Positions 1 to 5,908 of a stretch of 6,158 bases of DNA are shown piece by piece. The DNA comes from Dechloromonas sp. (GTDB lineage: Bacteria; Pseudomonadota; Gammaproteobacteria; Burkholderiales; Rhodocyclaceae). Below the pieces are notes generated by a model. That model saw only the letters and a list, made by a program, of their open reading frames with translations, was not told where the DNA came from and did not search any database. Location of the stretch: positions 1 to 6,158 of the forward strand of contig JAFLDQ010000188.1 in NCBI GenBank assembly GCA_017302355.1, given 5' to 3'. The first letter of the stretch is position 1; each line of letters opens with the position of its first letter. The translations under genes were made by a program, and so were the position numbers.

Positions 1-66
1 AGATTGCCACAACTACACACGAAATTAAAGCAAAATAGGCCATAATACATGGGTACATTTCCGCCC

Positions 67-106
67 AAAAAATAGCCGAAACCCCCTCTGCTCAAGGACT
101 CGGCTA
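67..106 (-). terminator. Rho-independent terminator-like hairpin, leftward
   Basis: Read on the minus strand, TAGCCGA (from 106-100) pairs with TCGGCTA (from 79-73), a perfect 7-bp stem around a 20-base loop. The loop can add an inner CCT/AGG pairing. Six T residues follow (complement of the A-run at 67-72). The orientation suits ending a transcript that comes from the acetate kinase side. On the plus strand no T-run follows the stem, so a rightward terminator is not supported. The long loop keeps confidence moderate. Confidence 0.5.
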
Positions 107-171
107 GTTCAGTCGGTCAAAGTTCGGGTTAAGAGAACCGAGATATTCAGTAGGGCAGAAGCGAGATAAAT

Positions 172-198
172 CCGGGATTCTGTGGGTAGTACCGGGAT
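172..198. repeat. Short direct repeat CCGGGAT, 20-base period
   Basis: The heptamer CCGGGAT occurs at 172-178 and again at 192-198, a start-to-start distance of 20 bases (about two helical turns). Two copies of a heptamer can arise by chance. It is recorded because it is one of few patterns in this non-coding stretch. No function is claimed. Confidence 0.3.
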
Positions 199-236
199 CT
201 ATCGGGCGGCGCAATTAAACAGGCTTTCGCATACCG

Positions 237-267
237 AAAAAACGGCGGCCCACAAAAAATGCGGCCG
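237..267 (-). terminator. Possible weak terminator after the acetate kinase operon
   Basis: On the minus strand CGGCC (from 267-263) can pair with GGCCG (from 250-246) around a 12-base loop. Three bases later comes a run of six T (complement of 237-242). The stem is only 5 bp, so this is a weak intrinsic terminator at best. It sits right behind the candidate small ORF ending at 271 and about 160 bases after the acetate kinase stop. The stronger hairpin at 67-106 could act as a second, backup terminator. Confidence 0.35.
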
Positions 268-270
268 ATT

Positions 271-360
271 TCAGTCGATCAGGCCGTCGAGCACCTCAAC
301 AACGATGTCGATCGGCTTCGTGAAAGGGGTCAGAGACATTTCGATTCTTCGTTCAATCAT
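271..360 (-). CDS. Possible 29-residue small ORF downstream of ackA
   Basis: After the acetate kinase stop, the minus strand carries a frame ending in TGA at 271-273 whose last part reads like real protein: MIERRIEMSLTPF, then TKPIDIVVEVLDGLID. It has a charged start, alternating hydrophobic residues and an acidic end. The frame is open further upstream (about residue VKEVSDIWFEK, from 393), but no ATG/GTG start with a clear ribosome binding site is visible there. ATG at 358-360 is the first ATG of that stretch. I do not recognise a family. It could be a small protein, the decayed 3' end of a former third operon gene, or chance. A plus-strand frame over the same bases (259-456) also lacks support. 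Confidence 0.25.
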   Translation of the reverse strand: MIERRIEMSLTPFTKPIDIVVEVLDGLID

Positions 361-428
361 CTTTTCAAACCAAATGTCGCTGACCTCTTTGACTTTGCGG
401 CGCCGGGGCTCGGCAAGAGGAAAGTTGT

Positions 429-1610
429 TCAGATGTCGAGCAGAACCTGCGTGTGATGCGCGATCATCCACTCTTCGTTGGTCGGGATGACCCACATCTC
501 GATCTGGCTGCCCGCGGCGGAGATGCGCGGACGATCCGCGGTATTGGCGGCTTCGTCGAGTTCGCCGCCGAGCCAGCCGAGCCGGGTGCAGACACGACGG
601 CGCACCTCGGCGGCGTGCTCGCCGATGCCGCCGGTGAATACGAGAACGTCGAGCCCGCCGATTGCCGCGGCCAGCGACCCGAGTTCGCGGACGAGACGGT
701 AGCAGTAGAGGTCGATGGCTTCCTCGGCCGCGGGTTCGCCGCAGGCCAGCAGCGTGCGCATGTCCTGGCTGATGCCGGAGACGCCGAGCAGGCCGGATTC
801 CTTGTAGAGCAGGTGGGTCAACCCGGCCGATCCCATGCCCTTGTTGTCCATCAGGTAGAGCAGCACGCCGGGATCGATGGCGCCGCTGCGCGTGCCCATC
901 ATCAGGCCGTCGATGGCGGTGAAGCCCATCGTCGAGGCGATGCTCCGGCGCCCGGTCATGCCGCACAGCGAGGAACCGTTGCCGAGATGGGCGACGATGA
1001 CGCGACCGTCGGCGCGCGCCGTGTGTTCGGGCAGGACGCGGGCGATGAACTCGTAAGACAGCCCGTGGAAACCGTAGCGCTTGATGCCTTCGGCCGTCAG
1101 CGCCCGGGGAATCGCGAAGGCCTGGGCGACCGGCGGGTTGCTGCGGTGAAAGGCGGTGTCGAAGCAGGCGACCTGGCGGACGTCCGGCGCCACCGTGGCG
1201 ATCGCCCGGATGCCGTTGAGGTTGTGCGGCTGATGCAGCGGCGCCAGCGGGATGAATTGCTCGAGCTGCCGCAGGTTGTCGCGGTCGACCACCATCGGGG
1301 CCGAAAAAAGCTCGCCGCCATGAACGACGCGGTGCCCGACCGCGGCGAGCGCCCAGCCGGCGTGATGGGCGCGCAGCCAGTGCAGCAGGAAATTCAGGCT
1401 CGCCTGGTGCTGCGCCTCCTGCTCGCCTTCGAGGTCGAGCGGAATCTCCTGCTTGCCGGCTGGGCTCCTGGCAATCAGCCTCGCTTCGGCGCCGATCCCG
1501 TCGATCTGGCCGGAAACGACCGGTTGGGCGGTCAGGCCGCCGTCGAGTTCGAACAGCGCGAACTTGATCGACGACGAGCCGGCGTTGATGGTCAGGATGC
1601 CGCGCGCCAC
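429..1610 (-). CDS. ackA: Acetate kinase (acetate/propionate family kinase)
   Basis: This 393-residue protein is full length for the acetokinase family. It catalyses acetyl phosphate + ADP = acetate + ATP in the cytoplasm; propionate or butyrate may also be used. Signature elements appear in order: LTINAGSSS near the N-terminus (Asn9), GHRVVHGGE (Arg94), FDTAFH (Asp151), RYGFHG (His182), VAHLGNGSS (205-214), GTRSGAIDPG (Arg241), VFTGGIGE (324-331) and TNEE near the C-terminus (Glu379/380). These match the catalytic and substrate-binding residues known for Methanosarcina acetate kinase. The start is GTG at 1608-1610, directly after the TAA of the upstream gene in the same frame. No earlier start is possible, and the LTINAGSSS block begins at residue 6, as the family requires. 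No strong ribosome binding site is visible, so translation is probably coupled to the upstream acyltransferase gene. Confidence 0.96.
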   Translation of the reverse strand: MARGILTINAGSSSIKFALFELDGGLTAQPVVSGQIDGIGAEARLIARSPAGKQEIPLDLEGEQEAQHQASLNFLLHWLRAHHAGWALAAVGHRVVHGGELFSAPMVVDRDNLRQLEQFIPLAPLHQPHNLNGIRAIATVAPDVRQVACFDTAFHRSNPPVAQAFAIPRALTAEGIKRYGFHGLSYEFIARVLPEHTARADGRVIVAHLGNGSSLCGMTGRRSIASTMGFTAIDGLMMGTRSGAIDPGVLLYLMDNKGMGSAGLTHLLYKESGLLGVSGISQDMRTLLACGEPAAEEAIDLYCYRLVRELGSLAAAIGGLDVLVFTGGIGEHAAEVRRRVCTRLGWLGGELDEAANTADRPRISAAGSQIEMWVIPTNEEWMIAHHTQVLLDI

Positions 1611-3026
1611 TTATGCGGCCGCCCGGTTGCGGTTGGAATGGGCGACGAGCGCGGCGATCACGCACGAGGCGGTTCGCGTCTCGGCGCTGTCGGCGCGGCT
1701 GGTCAGGACGATCGGCACCCGCGCGCCGAGGACGATCCCGGCGGTCAGCGCGTTGGCCAGGTATTCGAGCTGCTTGGCGACCATGTTGCCCGACTCGAGA
1801 TCGGGGACGACGAGGATCTCGGCATGGCCGGCGACCGCCGACTTGATCCCCTTGGTCTTGGCGGCGACGATCGACACCGCGTTGTCGAAGGCGAGCGGGC
1901 CGTCGAGGATACCGCCGGTGATCTGCCCGCGGTCGGCCATCTTGCACAGCGCGGCGGCGTCGAGCGTCGACTGGATTTTCGGGTTGATGGTCTCGACCGC
2001 CGAAAGGATGGCCACCTTCGGCTCGGGTATGCCGATGATGTGGGCGAGTTCGATGGCGTTCTGGATGATGTCGACCTTGTCCTCGAGCGTCGGCGCGATG
2101 TTGATCGCGGCGTCGGTGATCAGCAGCGGACCCTGGTAGGTCGGCACGTTCATCACGAAGACGTGGCTGATGCGGCGCTCGGTGCGCAGGCCGCTGGCGC
2201 GCGAGACGACCTCGGCCATCAGTTCGTCGGTGTGCAGGCTGCCTTTCATCAGCGCCTCGGCGTCGCCGGTGCGGACCAGCGAAACGGCCATCGCCGCCGC
2301 GTCATGGCTGTGCCGGGCATTGACAATCCGCACCCCGTTGAGGTCGATGCCGAATTCCTCGGCCAGCGAACGGATCTTGGCTTCCGGACCGACCAGGATC
2401 GGTTCGATGATGCCTTCGTGGAAGGCGATGATCGGCCCCTTCAGCGATTCCCGGTCGCACGGGTGGGCCACCGCCATCTCCACCGGCTCCAGGCCGCGGG
2501 CCAGCGACAGCATCCGCTCGAAGCGCTCGTGCCTGTCGTCCACGCTGACCAGCGGGTGATGGACCTCTTCGATGCGCGAGATCTTCTCCAGCGGCGCCAG
2601 AACCTCGGCCGTCCCGCGCACGACCTGGAGGTTTTCCTGGTTGGTGCCGACGCAGTCGAGGATCACATGCTTGTTGTGATCGAATTTCTGCTTGGCGGTC
2701 ACCGTGATGGTGATGGTGTCGCCGATCGTCACCGGCCGCGCGAAATGCAGGGTCTCGTCGATCAGGATCGTGCCGGGGCCGGGAAACTGCGTGCCGAGCA
2801 CCGTGGCGATCAGCGAGCCGCTCCACATGCCGTGCGCCATGACCTCGCGGAACATGCCGCTCTGCGTATACTCGCGGCCGGCGGCGCGGTTGCCGTCGCC
2901 GGAGAGGACGGCGAACAGCCTGACATCCTCGGGCATCAGCGTGCGCGACAGGCTGGCGCAGTCGCCGATGCGGATCTCCTCATACGTCTTGTTGACGACG
3001 TGTCGTTTCTCGTTGTCTTCAGCCAT
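1611..3026 (-). CDS. MaoC-like hydratase / phosphate acetyl(butyryl)transferase fusion
   Basis: This 471-residue two-domain protein is usually annotated as bifunctional enoyl-CoA hydratase/phosphate acetyltransferase. Residues ~15-145 form a MaoC-type hot-dog domain, with FAVLSGDGN (38-46), MAHGMWSG (63-70) and LHFARPVTIGDTI (93-105). Residues ~165-465 form a phosphotransacylase (PTA/PTB) domain, with KGPIIAFHEGIIEPILVGP (196-214), ETINPKIQSTLDAA (345-358), GPLAFDNAVS (376-385) and NMVAKQLEYLANA (414-426). The transferase makes acyl phosphate from acyl-CoA and phosphate, feeding the acetate kinase encoded directly downstream. The chain length of the acyl group cannot be read from the sequence; acetyl, propionyl or butyryl are all possible. 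In the hot-dog domain the aspartate (Asp44) of the catalytic dyad is present. The Pro-x-His that normally follows is replaced by Arg-Ala-Ala, so hydratase activity is doubtful. The ATG start has a GAGGAG ribosome binding site 7 bases upstream. Confidence 0.93.
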   Translation of the reverse strand: MAEDNEKRHVVNKTYEEIRIGDCASLSRTLMPEDVRLFAVLSGDGNRAAGREYTQSGMFREVMAHGMWSGSLIATVLGTQFPGPGTILIDETLHFARPVTIGDTITITVTAKQKFDHNKHVILDCVGTNQENLQVVRGTAEVLAPLEKISRIEEVHHPLVSVDDRHERFERMLSLARGLEPVEMAVAHPCDRESLKGPIIAFHEGIIEPILVGPEAKIRSLAEEFGIDLNGVRIVNARHSHDAAAMAVSLVRTGDAEALMKGSLHTDELMAEVVSRASGLRTERRISHVFVMNVPTYQGPLLITDAAINIAPTLEDKVDIIQNAIELAHIIGIPEPKVAILSAVETINPKIQSTLDAAALCKMADRGQITGGILDGPLAFDNAVSIVAAKTKGIKSAVAGHAEILVVPDLESGNMVAKQLEYLANALTAGIVLGARVPIVLTSRADSAETRTASCVIAALVAHSNRNRAAA

Positions 3027-3033
3027 TGCCGCG

Positions 3034-3039
3034 CTCCTC
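3034..3039 (-). promoter_or_regulatory. Ribosome binding site of the MaoC/Pta gene
   Basis: On the minus strand GAGGAG lies 7 bases before the ATG at 3026-3024. It fixes that start and makes the 5' untranslated leader only about 30 bases if the promoter at 3063-3091 is used. Confidence 0.75.
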
Positions 3040-3062
3040 GGGATTCATTGCAAATCCTGTTC

Positions 3063-3091
3063 AGTATAGTATGCTGCATTGCAGCAAACAA
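3063..3091 (-). promoter_or_regulatory. Sigma-70 promoter of the leftward pta-ackA operon
   Basis: On the minus strand TTGTTT (complement of 3086-3091) serves as the -35. A spacer of exactly 17 bases leads to TATACT (complement of 3063-3068) as the -10, five of six consensus bases. Transcription would begin near 3056, about 30 bases upstream of the ATG at 3026. The spacer is filled by a perfect palindrome, listed next, so a protein bound there should block RNA polymerase. Confidence 0.6.
3072..3086. promoter_or_regulatory. Perfect 15-base palindrome, PhaR-like operator
   Basis: TGCTGCATTGCAGCA consists of two 7-base arms around one central base. It lies between the -35 and -10 of the leftward promoter, the typical place for a repressor site. 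It fits the CTGC-N3-GCAG pattern I recall for PhaR, the repressor that senses PHA in Paracoccus and in betaproteobacterial PHA producers. Control of an acyl-CoA/acyl phosphate/acid operon by a PHA sensor makes metabolic sense. The palindrome is seen directly; assigning it to PhaR is inference. Confidence 0.6.
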
Positions 3092-3147
3092 CCTCGCCCG
3101 CCTGCGCCGCTTGCGCCGGGGTTGCGATCCCGCTGTCCCGTTGGCTG

Positions 3148-3157
3148 CCGGCGCCGG
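3148..3157. repeat. Ten-base palindrome CCGGCGCCGG
   Basis: A perfect self-complementary decamer sits in the GC-rich middle of the divergent intergenic region. With this base composition such palindromes are common, so a regulatory role is only a possibility. Confidence 0.3.
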
Positions 3158-3222
3158 GGTGGCGGGAACCGTGACCGGCTGCACGAAGCTTGTCGCCGCC
3201 GGCCGGGGAACCTGGCGCTCGC

Positions 3223-3236
3223 TTGATCTGGCGCAA
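3223..3236 (+). promoter_or_regulatory. FNR/Anr-like box upstream of hoxF
   Basis: TTGAT-CTGG-CGCAA matches 8 of the 10 defined bases of the FNR/Anr consensus TTGAT-N4-ATCAA; the first half is perfect and the second half has two mismatches. Its centre is about 40 bases before the start point predicted from the possible -10 at 3258-3263, close to the -41.5 usual for activation by this family. Anaerobic induction of a NAD-linked hydrogenase would be sensible. No sigma-54 (-24/-12) promoter with correct spacing was found here. Confidence 0.35.
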
Positions 3237-3238
3237 TG

Positions 3239-3255
3239 ACCGGTGTCGCGCCGGT
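3239..3255. repeat. Inverted repeat ACCGG-N7-CCGGT before hoxF
   Basis: ACCGG at 3239-3243 and CCGGT at 3251-3255 form a 5-bp inverted repeat with a 7-base gap, between the FNR-like box and the possible -10. It may be a small operator or a chance GC-rich repeat. Confidence 0.25.
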
Positions 3256-3257
3256 AC

Positions 3258-3263
3258 TATGCT
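3258..3263 (+). promoter_or_regulatory. Possible -10 element of the hox operon
   Basis: TATGCT, four of six bases of the -10 consensus, lies in the only AT-rich patch just before hoxF. An overlapping alternative is TACTAT at 3255-3260. No good -35 is found 16-18 bases upstream, which would suit an activator-dependent promoter driven from the FNR-like box. Transcription would start near 3270, leaving a leader of about 26 bases. Confidence 0.3.
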
Positions 3264-3284
3264 TGACGCAGCGAGGAAACGTTT

Positions 3285-3291
3285 GGGGAGG
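3285..3291 (+). promoter_or_regulatory. Strong ribosome binding site deciding the hoxF GTG start
   Basis: GGGGAGG ends five bases before GTG at 3297. No ATG in the same frame lies nearby, and the NuoE-like homology begins within about 15 residues, so the GTG start is preferred. Similar purine-rich sites precede hoxU (GGGGAGG, 5184-5190) and hoxY (GGGAGGG, 5890-5896). Confidence 0.75.
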
Positions 3292-3296
3292 TCGTC

Positions 3297-5198
3297 GTGC
3301 CACTGAACGAATTGCATGCGGGGGCGGTCGCCGGAATCGTGGACCGCGTCGTTGCGCGTTACCGGCGCGACCCCACCTGCATCGTGCAGATCCTGCGCGA
3401 GGTGCAGGAGGCGTGCGACTGGATCCCGCCGGAAGCGATAGACCGCATGCAGACGACCCTCGGTGTGCCGCGCACCAAGATCGAGGGGGTTGCCGGCTTC
3501 TACTCGTTCTTCTACACGCGGCCGCGCGGCAAGTACCGCGTCCTGTTCTCGGACAACGTCACCGACCGCATGCTGGGCAGCAAGGCGCTCATGGACCGCC
3601 TGTGCAACAATCTGTGGATCGAACGCGGAAAGGTCTCGGAAGACGGTCTGGTCAGCGTCGGCCAGACGGCGTGCACCGGCATGTGCGATCAGGGTCCGGC
3701 GCTGCTGGTCAATAATTACGCCGTGGCGGGGTTGACCGCAACACGGATCGACGAGATCGCCGAACTGATCCGCAACAAGGCGCCGCTCGCCGAGTGGCCG
3801 CCCGCGTATTTCAGGATCGACGACAACATCCGGCGCGCCGGCATCCTGCTCGCGAGCGACCTGAAGCCGGGAGATGCCCTGAAGGCGGCCGCGGCGCGGG
3901 CGCCGGGCGAGGAACAGACGGCATCCAACATGCGCTCGTGGCGCGAGGGGTTGCCGGCCGGGTTGAGTGGCCCGATCGCGATGCTCGACGAGATCCGGCG
4001 GGCCAACCTGCGCGGGCGCGGCGGGGCCGGCTTCACCACCGCGCTGAAGTGGGATGCCTGCCGCAACGCGCAGTTGAAGGCGGGGCAACAGCGGGTCGTC
4101 GTCTGCAATGCCGACGAGGGCGAACCGGGAACCTTCAAGGACCGCGTGCTGCTCTCCAGATACCCCGATCTGGTCTTCGAGGGGATGACCGTGGCCGCCT
4201 ATGCGGTCGGCGCCCGGCGCGGCTTCCTCTATCTGCGCGGCGAGTACCGCTACCTGCTCGACCATCTCAATGCCGTGCTGGCGCATCGCCGCCGCGAGAA
4301 GCTCCTCGGCAACGACATACTTGGGATCCTGGTGGCCGATTTCGACATCGAGATCCATGTCGGCGCCGGCGCCTATGTCTGCGGCGAGGAGTCGGCGCTG
4401 ATCGAGTCGCTCGAAGGCAAGCGCGGCACCCCGCGCAACCGTCCCCCGTTCCCGGTGACCAACGGCTATCTCGATCAGCCAACCATCGTCAACAACGTCG
4501 AGACCTTTGCCGCCGCCGCGTTGATCGCGTTGAACGGCGGCGACTGGTACGCCGGGATCGGCACCCGGCAATCGGCCGGGACCAAGATACTCTCGGTTTC
4601 CGGCGACTGCGAGCGGCCCGGCATCTACGAATACCCGTTCGGCGTCAGCGTGCGCCAGGTTCTCGAAGATTGCGGCGCCCGCGACACGCAGGCCGTGCAG
4701 GTCAGCGGACCTTCCGGCATCTGCATTGCGCCGGCCGAGTTCGACCGCGTCATCGGTTTCGAGGATATCCCGACCGCCGGGGCGTTCACCATCTTCGACA
4801 ACAGTCGCGACATGTTCGAGGTGGCGCGCATCTACGTGCATTTCTTCCAGCACGAGAGCTGCGGCTTCTGCACGCCGTGCCGGGTCGGCACCTCGCTGCT
4901 CAGGAACCTGATGGACAAGCTGCACAACGGTCACGGCTCGCCGTATGACTTCGCCGAAATCGGGAAGCTCAACCAGTTGCTGCAGTCGATGAGTCACTGC
5001 GGCCTGGGGCACACCGCGTGCAATCCGGTGCTCGACACGATCGCCAGGTTCCGGCCGGCCTACGACCGGCGCATGGAGCACGACGACTTCTCGCCGGCCT
5101 TCGATCTCGACCGCGCCCTCGCCCCGGCGCGGCAGATGACCGGCCGCGACGATGCGGCGGCGCACATCGTCACCGAGGGTTCCGGGGAGGGCGCATGA
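3297..5198 (+). CDS. hoxF: NAD-reducing bidirectional hydrogenase, diaphorase subunit HoxF
   Basis: This 633-residue protein is a NuoE-NuoF-like fusion, as in Cupriavidus necator HoxF (about 600 residues) and unlike the shorter cyanobacterial HoxF that works with a separate HoxE. It holds FMN and the NAD(H) site of the soluble hydrogenase. Residues ~10-160 are NuoE-like; LRGRGGAGFTTALKW (238-252) is the FMN-binding loop; CNADEGEPGTFKDR (270-283) and GAGAYVCGEESALIE (356-370) are the nucleotide and flavin sites. Cys522, Cys525 and Cys528 (ESCGFCTPC) plus Cys568 (HCGLG) bind a [4Fe-4S] cluster. In the NuoE-like part the first cysteine pair is replaced by Ser85 and Asp90, while Cys126 and Cys130 remain, so that [2Fe-2S] centre is probably missing or altered. 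The start is GTG at 3297, chosen for the GGGGAGG ribosome binding site at 3285-3291. The stop overlaps the next ATG. Confidence 0.95.
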   Translation: MPLNELHAGAVAGIVDRVVARYRRDPTCIVQILREVQEACDWIPPEAIDRMQTTLGVPRTKIEGVAGFYSFFYTRPRGKYRVLFSDNVTDRMLGSKALMDRLCNNLWIERGKVSEDGLVSVGQTACTGMCDQGPALLVNNYAVAGLTATRIDEIAELIRNKAPLAEWPPAYFRIDDNIRRAGILLASDLKPGDALKAAAARAPGEEQTASNMRSWREGLPAGLSGPIAMLDEIRRANLRGRGGAGFTTALKWDACRNAQLKAGQQRVVVCNADEGEPGTFKDRVLLSRYPDLVFEGMTVAAYAVGARRGFLYLRGEYRYLLDHLNAVLAHRRREKLLGNDILGILVADFDIEIHVGAGAYVCGEESALIESLEGKRGTPRNRPPFPVTNGYLDQPTIVNNVETFAAAALIALNGGDWYAGIGTRQSAGTKILSVSGDCERPGIYEYPFGVSVRQVLEDCGARDTQAVQVSGPSGICIAPAEFDRVIGFEDIPTAGAFTIFDNSRDMFEVARIYVHFFQHESCGFCTPCRVGTSLLRNLMDKLHNGHGSPYDFAEIGKLNQLLQSMSHCGLGHTACNPVLDTIARFRPAYDRRMEHDDFSPAFDLDRALAPARQMTGRDDAAAHIVTEGSGEGA

Positions 5199-5908
5199 GC
5201 CAGACGTTCACGATCGACGGCCGGGTCATCCCCTTCGCCGAAGGGCAGACCATCCTCCAGGCGGCGAGCGCGGCCGGGATTTTCATCCCGCACCTGTGCT
5301 ACCACCCGGATTTCAAGCCGCATGGCTCGTGCAAGCTGTGCACGGTCAAGGTTAATGGCCGGCATACGGCATCGTGCACGATGCGGGCGATGGCCGGCAT
5401 GGTCGTCGAAAGCGATACCGGGGAAATCAACGGCGAACGCCGCGCGCTGACCCAGATGCTGTTCGTCGAAGGCAACCATTTCTGTCCCTCGTGCGAGATG
5501 AGCGGCAACTGCCAGTTGCAGGCGACGGCTTACCACCTCGGCATGATGAGCCCGCATTACGACCACTTTTTCCCGAACCGCGCGGTCGACGCCTCGCATC
5601 CCGACTTTCTGCTCGATTTCAACCGCTGCATCCTCTGTTCGCTGTGCGTGCGCGCCAGCCGCGACGTCGATGGCAAGAACGTCTTCGCCCTTTCCGGGCG
5701 CGGCATCAACACGCACCTGATCGTCAATGCCCGATCCGGTCAGTTGGGCGATACCAATTTCACGGCGGCCGACAAGGCGGCGCAGGTCTGCCCGGTGGGG
5801 GTGATTCTCAGAAAGCGCCGGGGCTTCGCCGTGCCGATCGGTGACCGCACCTACGACAGGAAGCCGATTGGCGAGATGGTCGAGGCCGCGGGAGGGTCGC
5901 TGCCATGA
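5195..5908 (+). CDS. hoxU: Bidirectional hydrogenase electron-transfer subunit HoxU
   Basis: This 237-residue iron-sulfur protein resembles the N-terminal part of NuoG and matches the usual HoxU length (about 235). It carries electrons between the HoxFU diaphorase and the HoxYH hydrogenase module in the cytoplasm. A plant-type [2Fe-2S] set is seen at Cys35, Cys46, Cys49 and Cys61. A second cluster set is NHFCPSCEMSGNC (Cys97, Cys100, Cys106, with His95 a possible fourth ligand). A third is RCILCSLC (Cys145, Cys148, Cys151) with Cys199 in the later VCPVG motif. The RASRDVDGKNVF and RKRRGFAVPIGDR blocks are typical of HoxU. The ATG at 5195 overlaps the hoxF stop (ATGA) and is preceded by GGGGAGG. 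The frame is open further upstream inside hoxF, but that part does not resemble HoxU. All expected ligands are intact. Confidence 0.95.
   Translation: MSQTFTIDGRVIPFAEGQTILQAASAAGIFIPHLCYHPDFKPHGSCKLCTVKVNGRHTASCTMRAMAGMVVESDTGEINGERRALTQMLFVEGNHFCPSCEMSGNCQLQATAYHLGMMSPHYDHFFPNRAVDASHPDFLLDFNRCILCSLCVRASRDVDGKNVFALSGRGINTHLIVNARSGQLGDTNFTAADKAAQVCPVGVILRKRRGFAVPIGDRTYDRKPIGEMVEAAGGSLP

Larger units (their letters stand above)
1..270. other. AT-richer intergenic stretch without a convincing gene
   Basis: This stretch is visibly lower in G+C than the rest of the window, and no open frame looks like a conserved protein. It lies downstream of the leftward acetate kinase operon. Its only clear structure is two hairpins followed by A-runs on the plus strand (T-runs on the minus strand), listed separately, and a short direct repeat. 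No tRNA or rRNA fold was recognised. The most likely role is a 3' untranslated and termination region, possibly reaching the boundary with an unseen neighbouring gene on the left. Confidence 0.6.

Noticed and set aside
1..58. A minus-strand frame starting at ATG 58-56 and open to the left edge, beginning MYPCIMAYFALISCVVVAI
   Set aside because: It is hydrophobic and could be the start of a small membrane protein, but only 19 codons are visible, the ribosome binding site is weak, and T-rich DNA yields such residues by chance. Sequence to the left is needed.
271..1947. A 558-codon minus-strand frame overlapping ackA
   Set aside because: An out-of-frame shadow of ackA and the end of the acyltransferase gene, Arg/Pro-rich throughout. 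Only its last ~40 codons, beyond ackA, look protein-like and are reported separately.
3212..3228. A TGGCGC...CTTGAT sequence resembling a sigma-54 promoter before hoxF
   Set aside because: The GG and the second element are off by one base from the required spacing, and the -12 GC is absent (GA instead).
453..3239. A 928-codon open frame on the plus strand across both leftward genes
   Set aside because: It is the antisense shadow of the MaoC-Pta and AckA genes, kept open by high GC. Its translation is rich in Arg, Asp, Gly and His with no recognisable domain, while the minus strand carries clear family motifs.
3045..5165. A 706-codon minus-strand frame opposite hoxF
   Set aside because: Antisense shadow of a strongly conserved hoxF; low-complexity Arg/Ala/Asp/Val composition and no domain.
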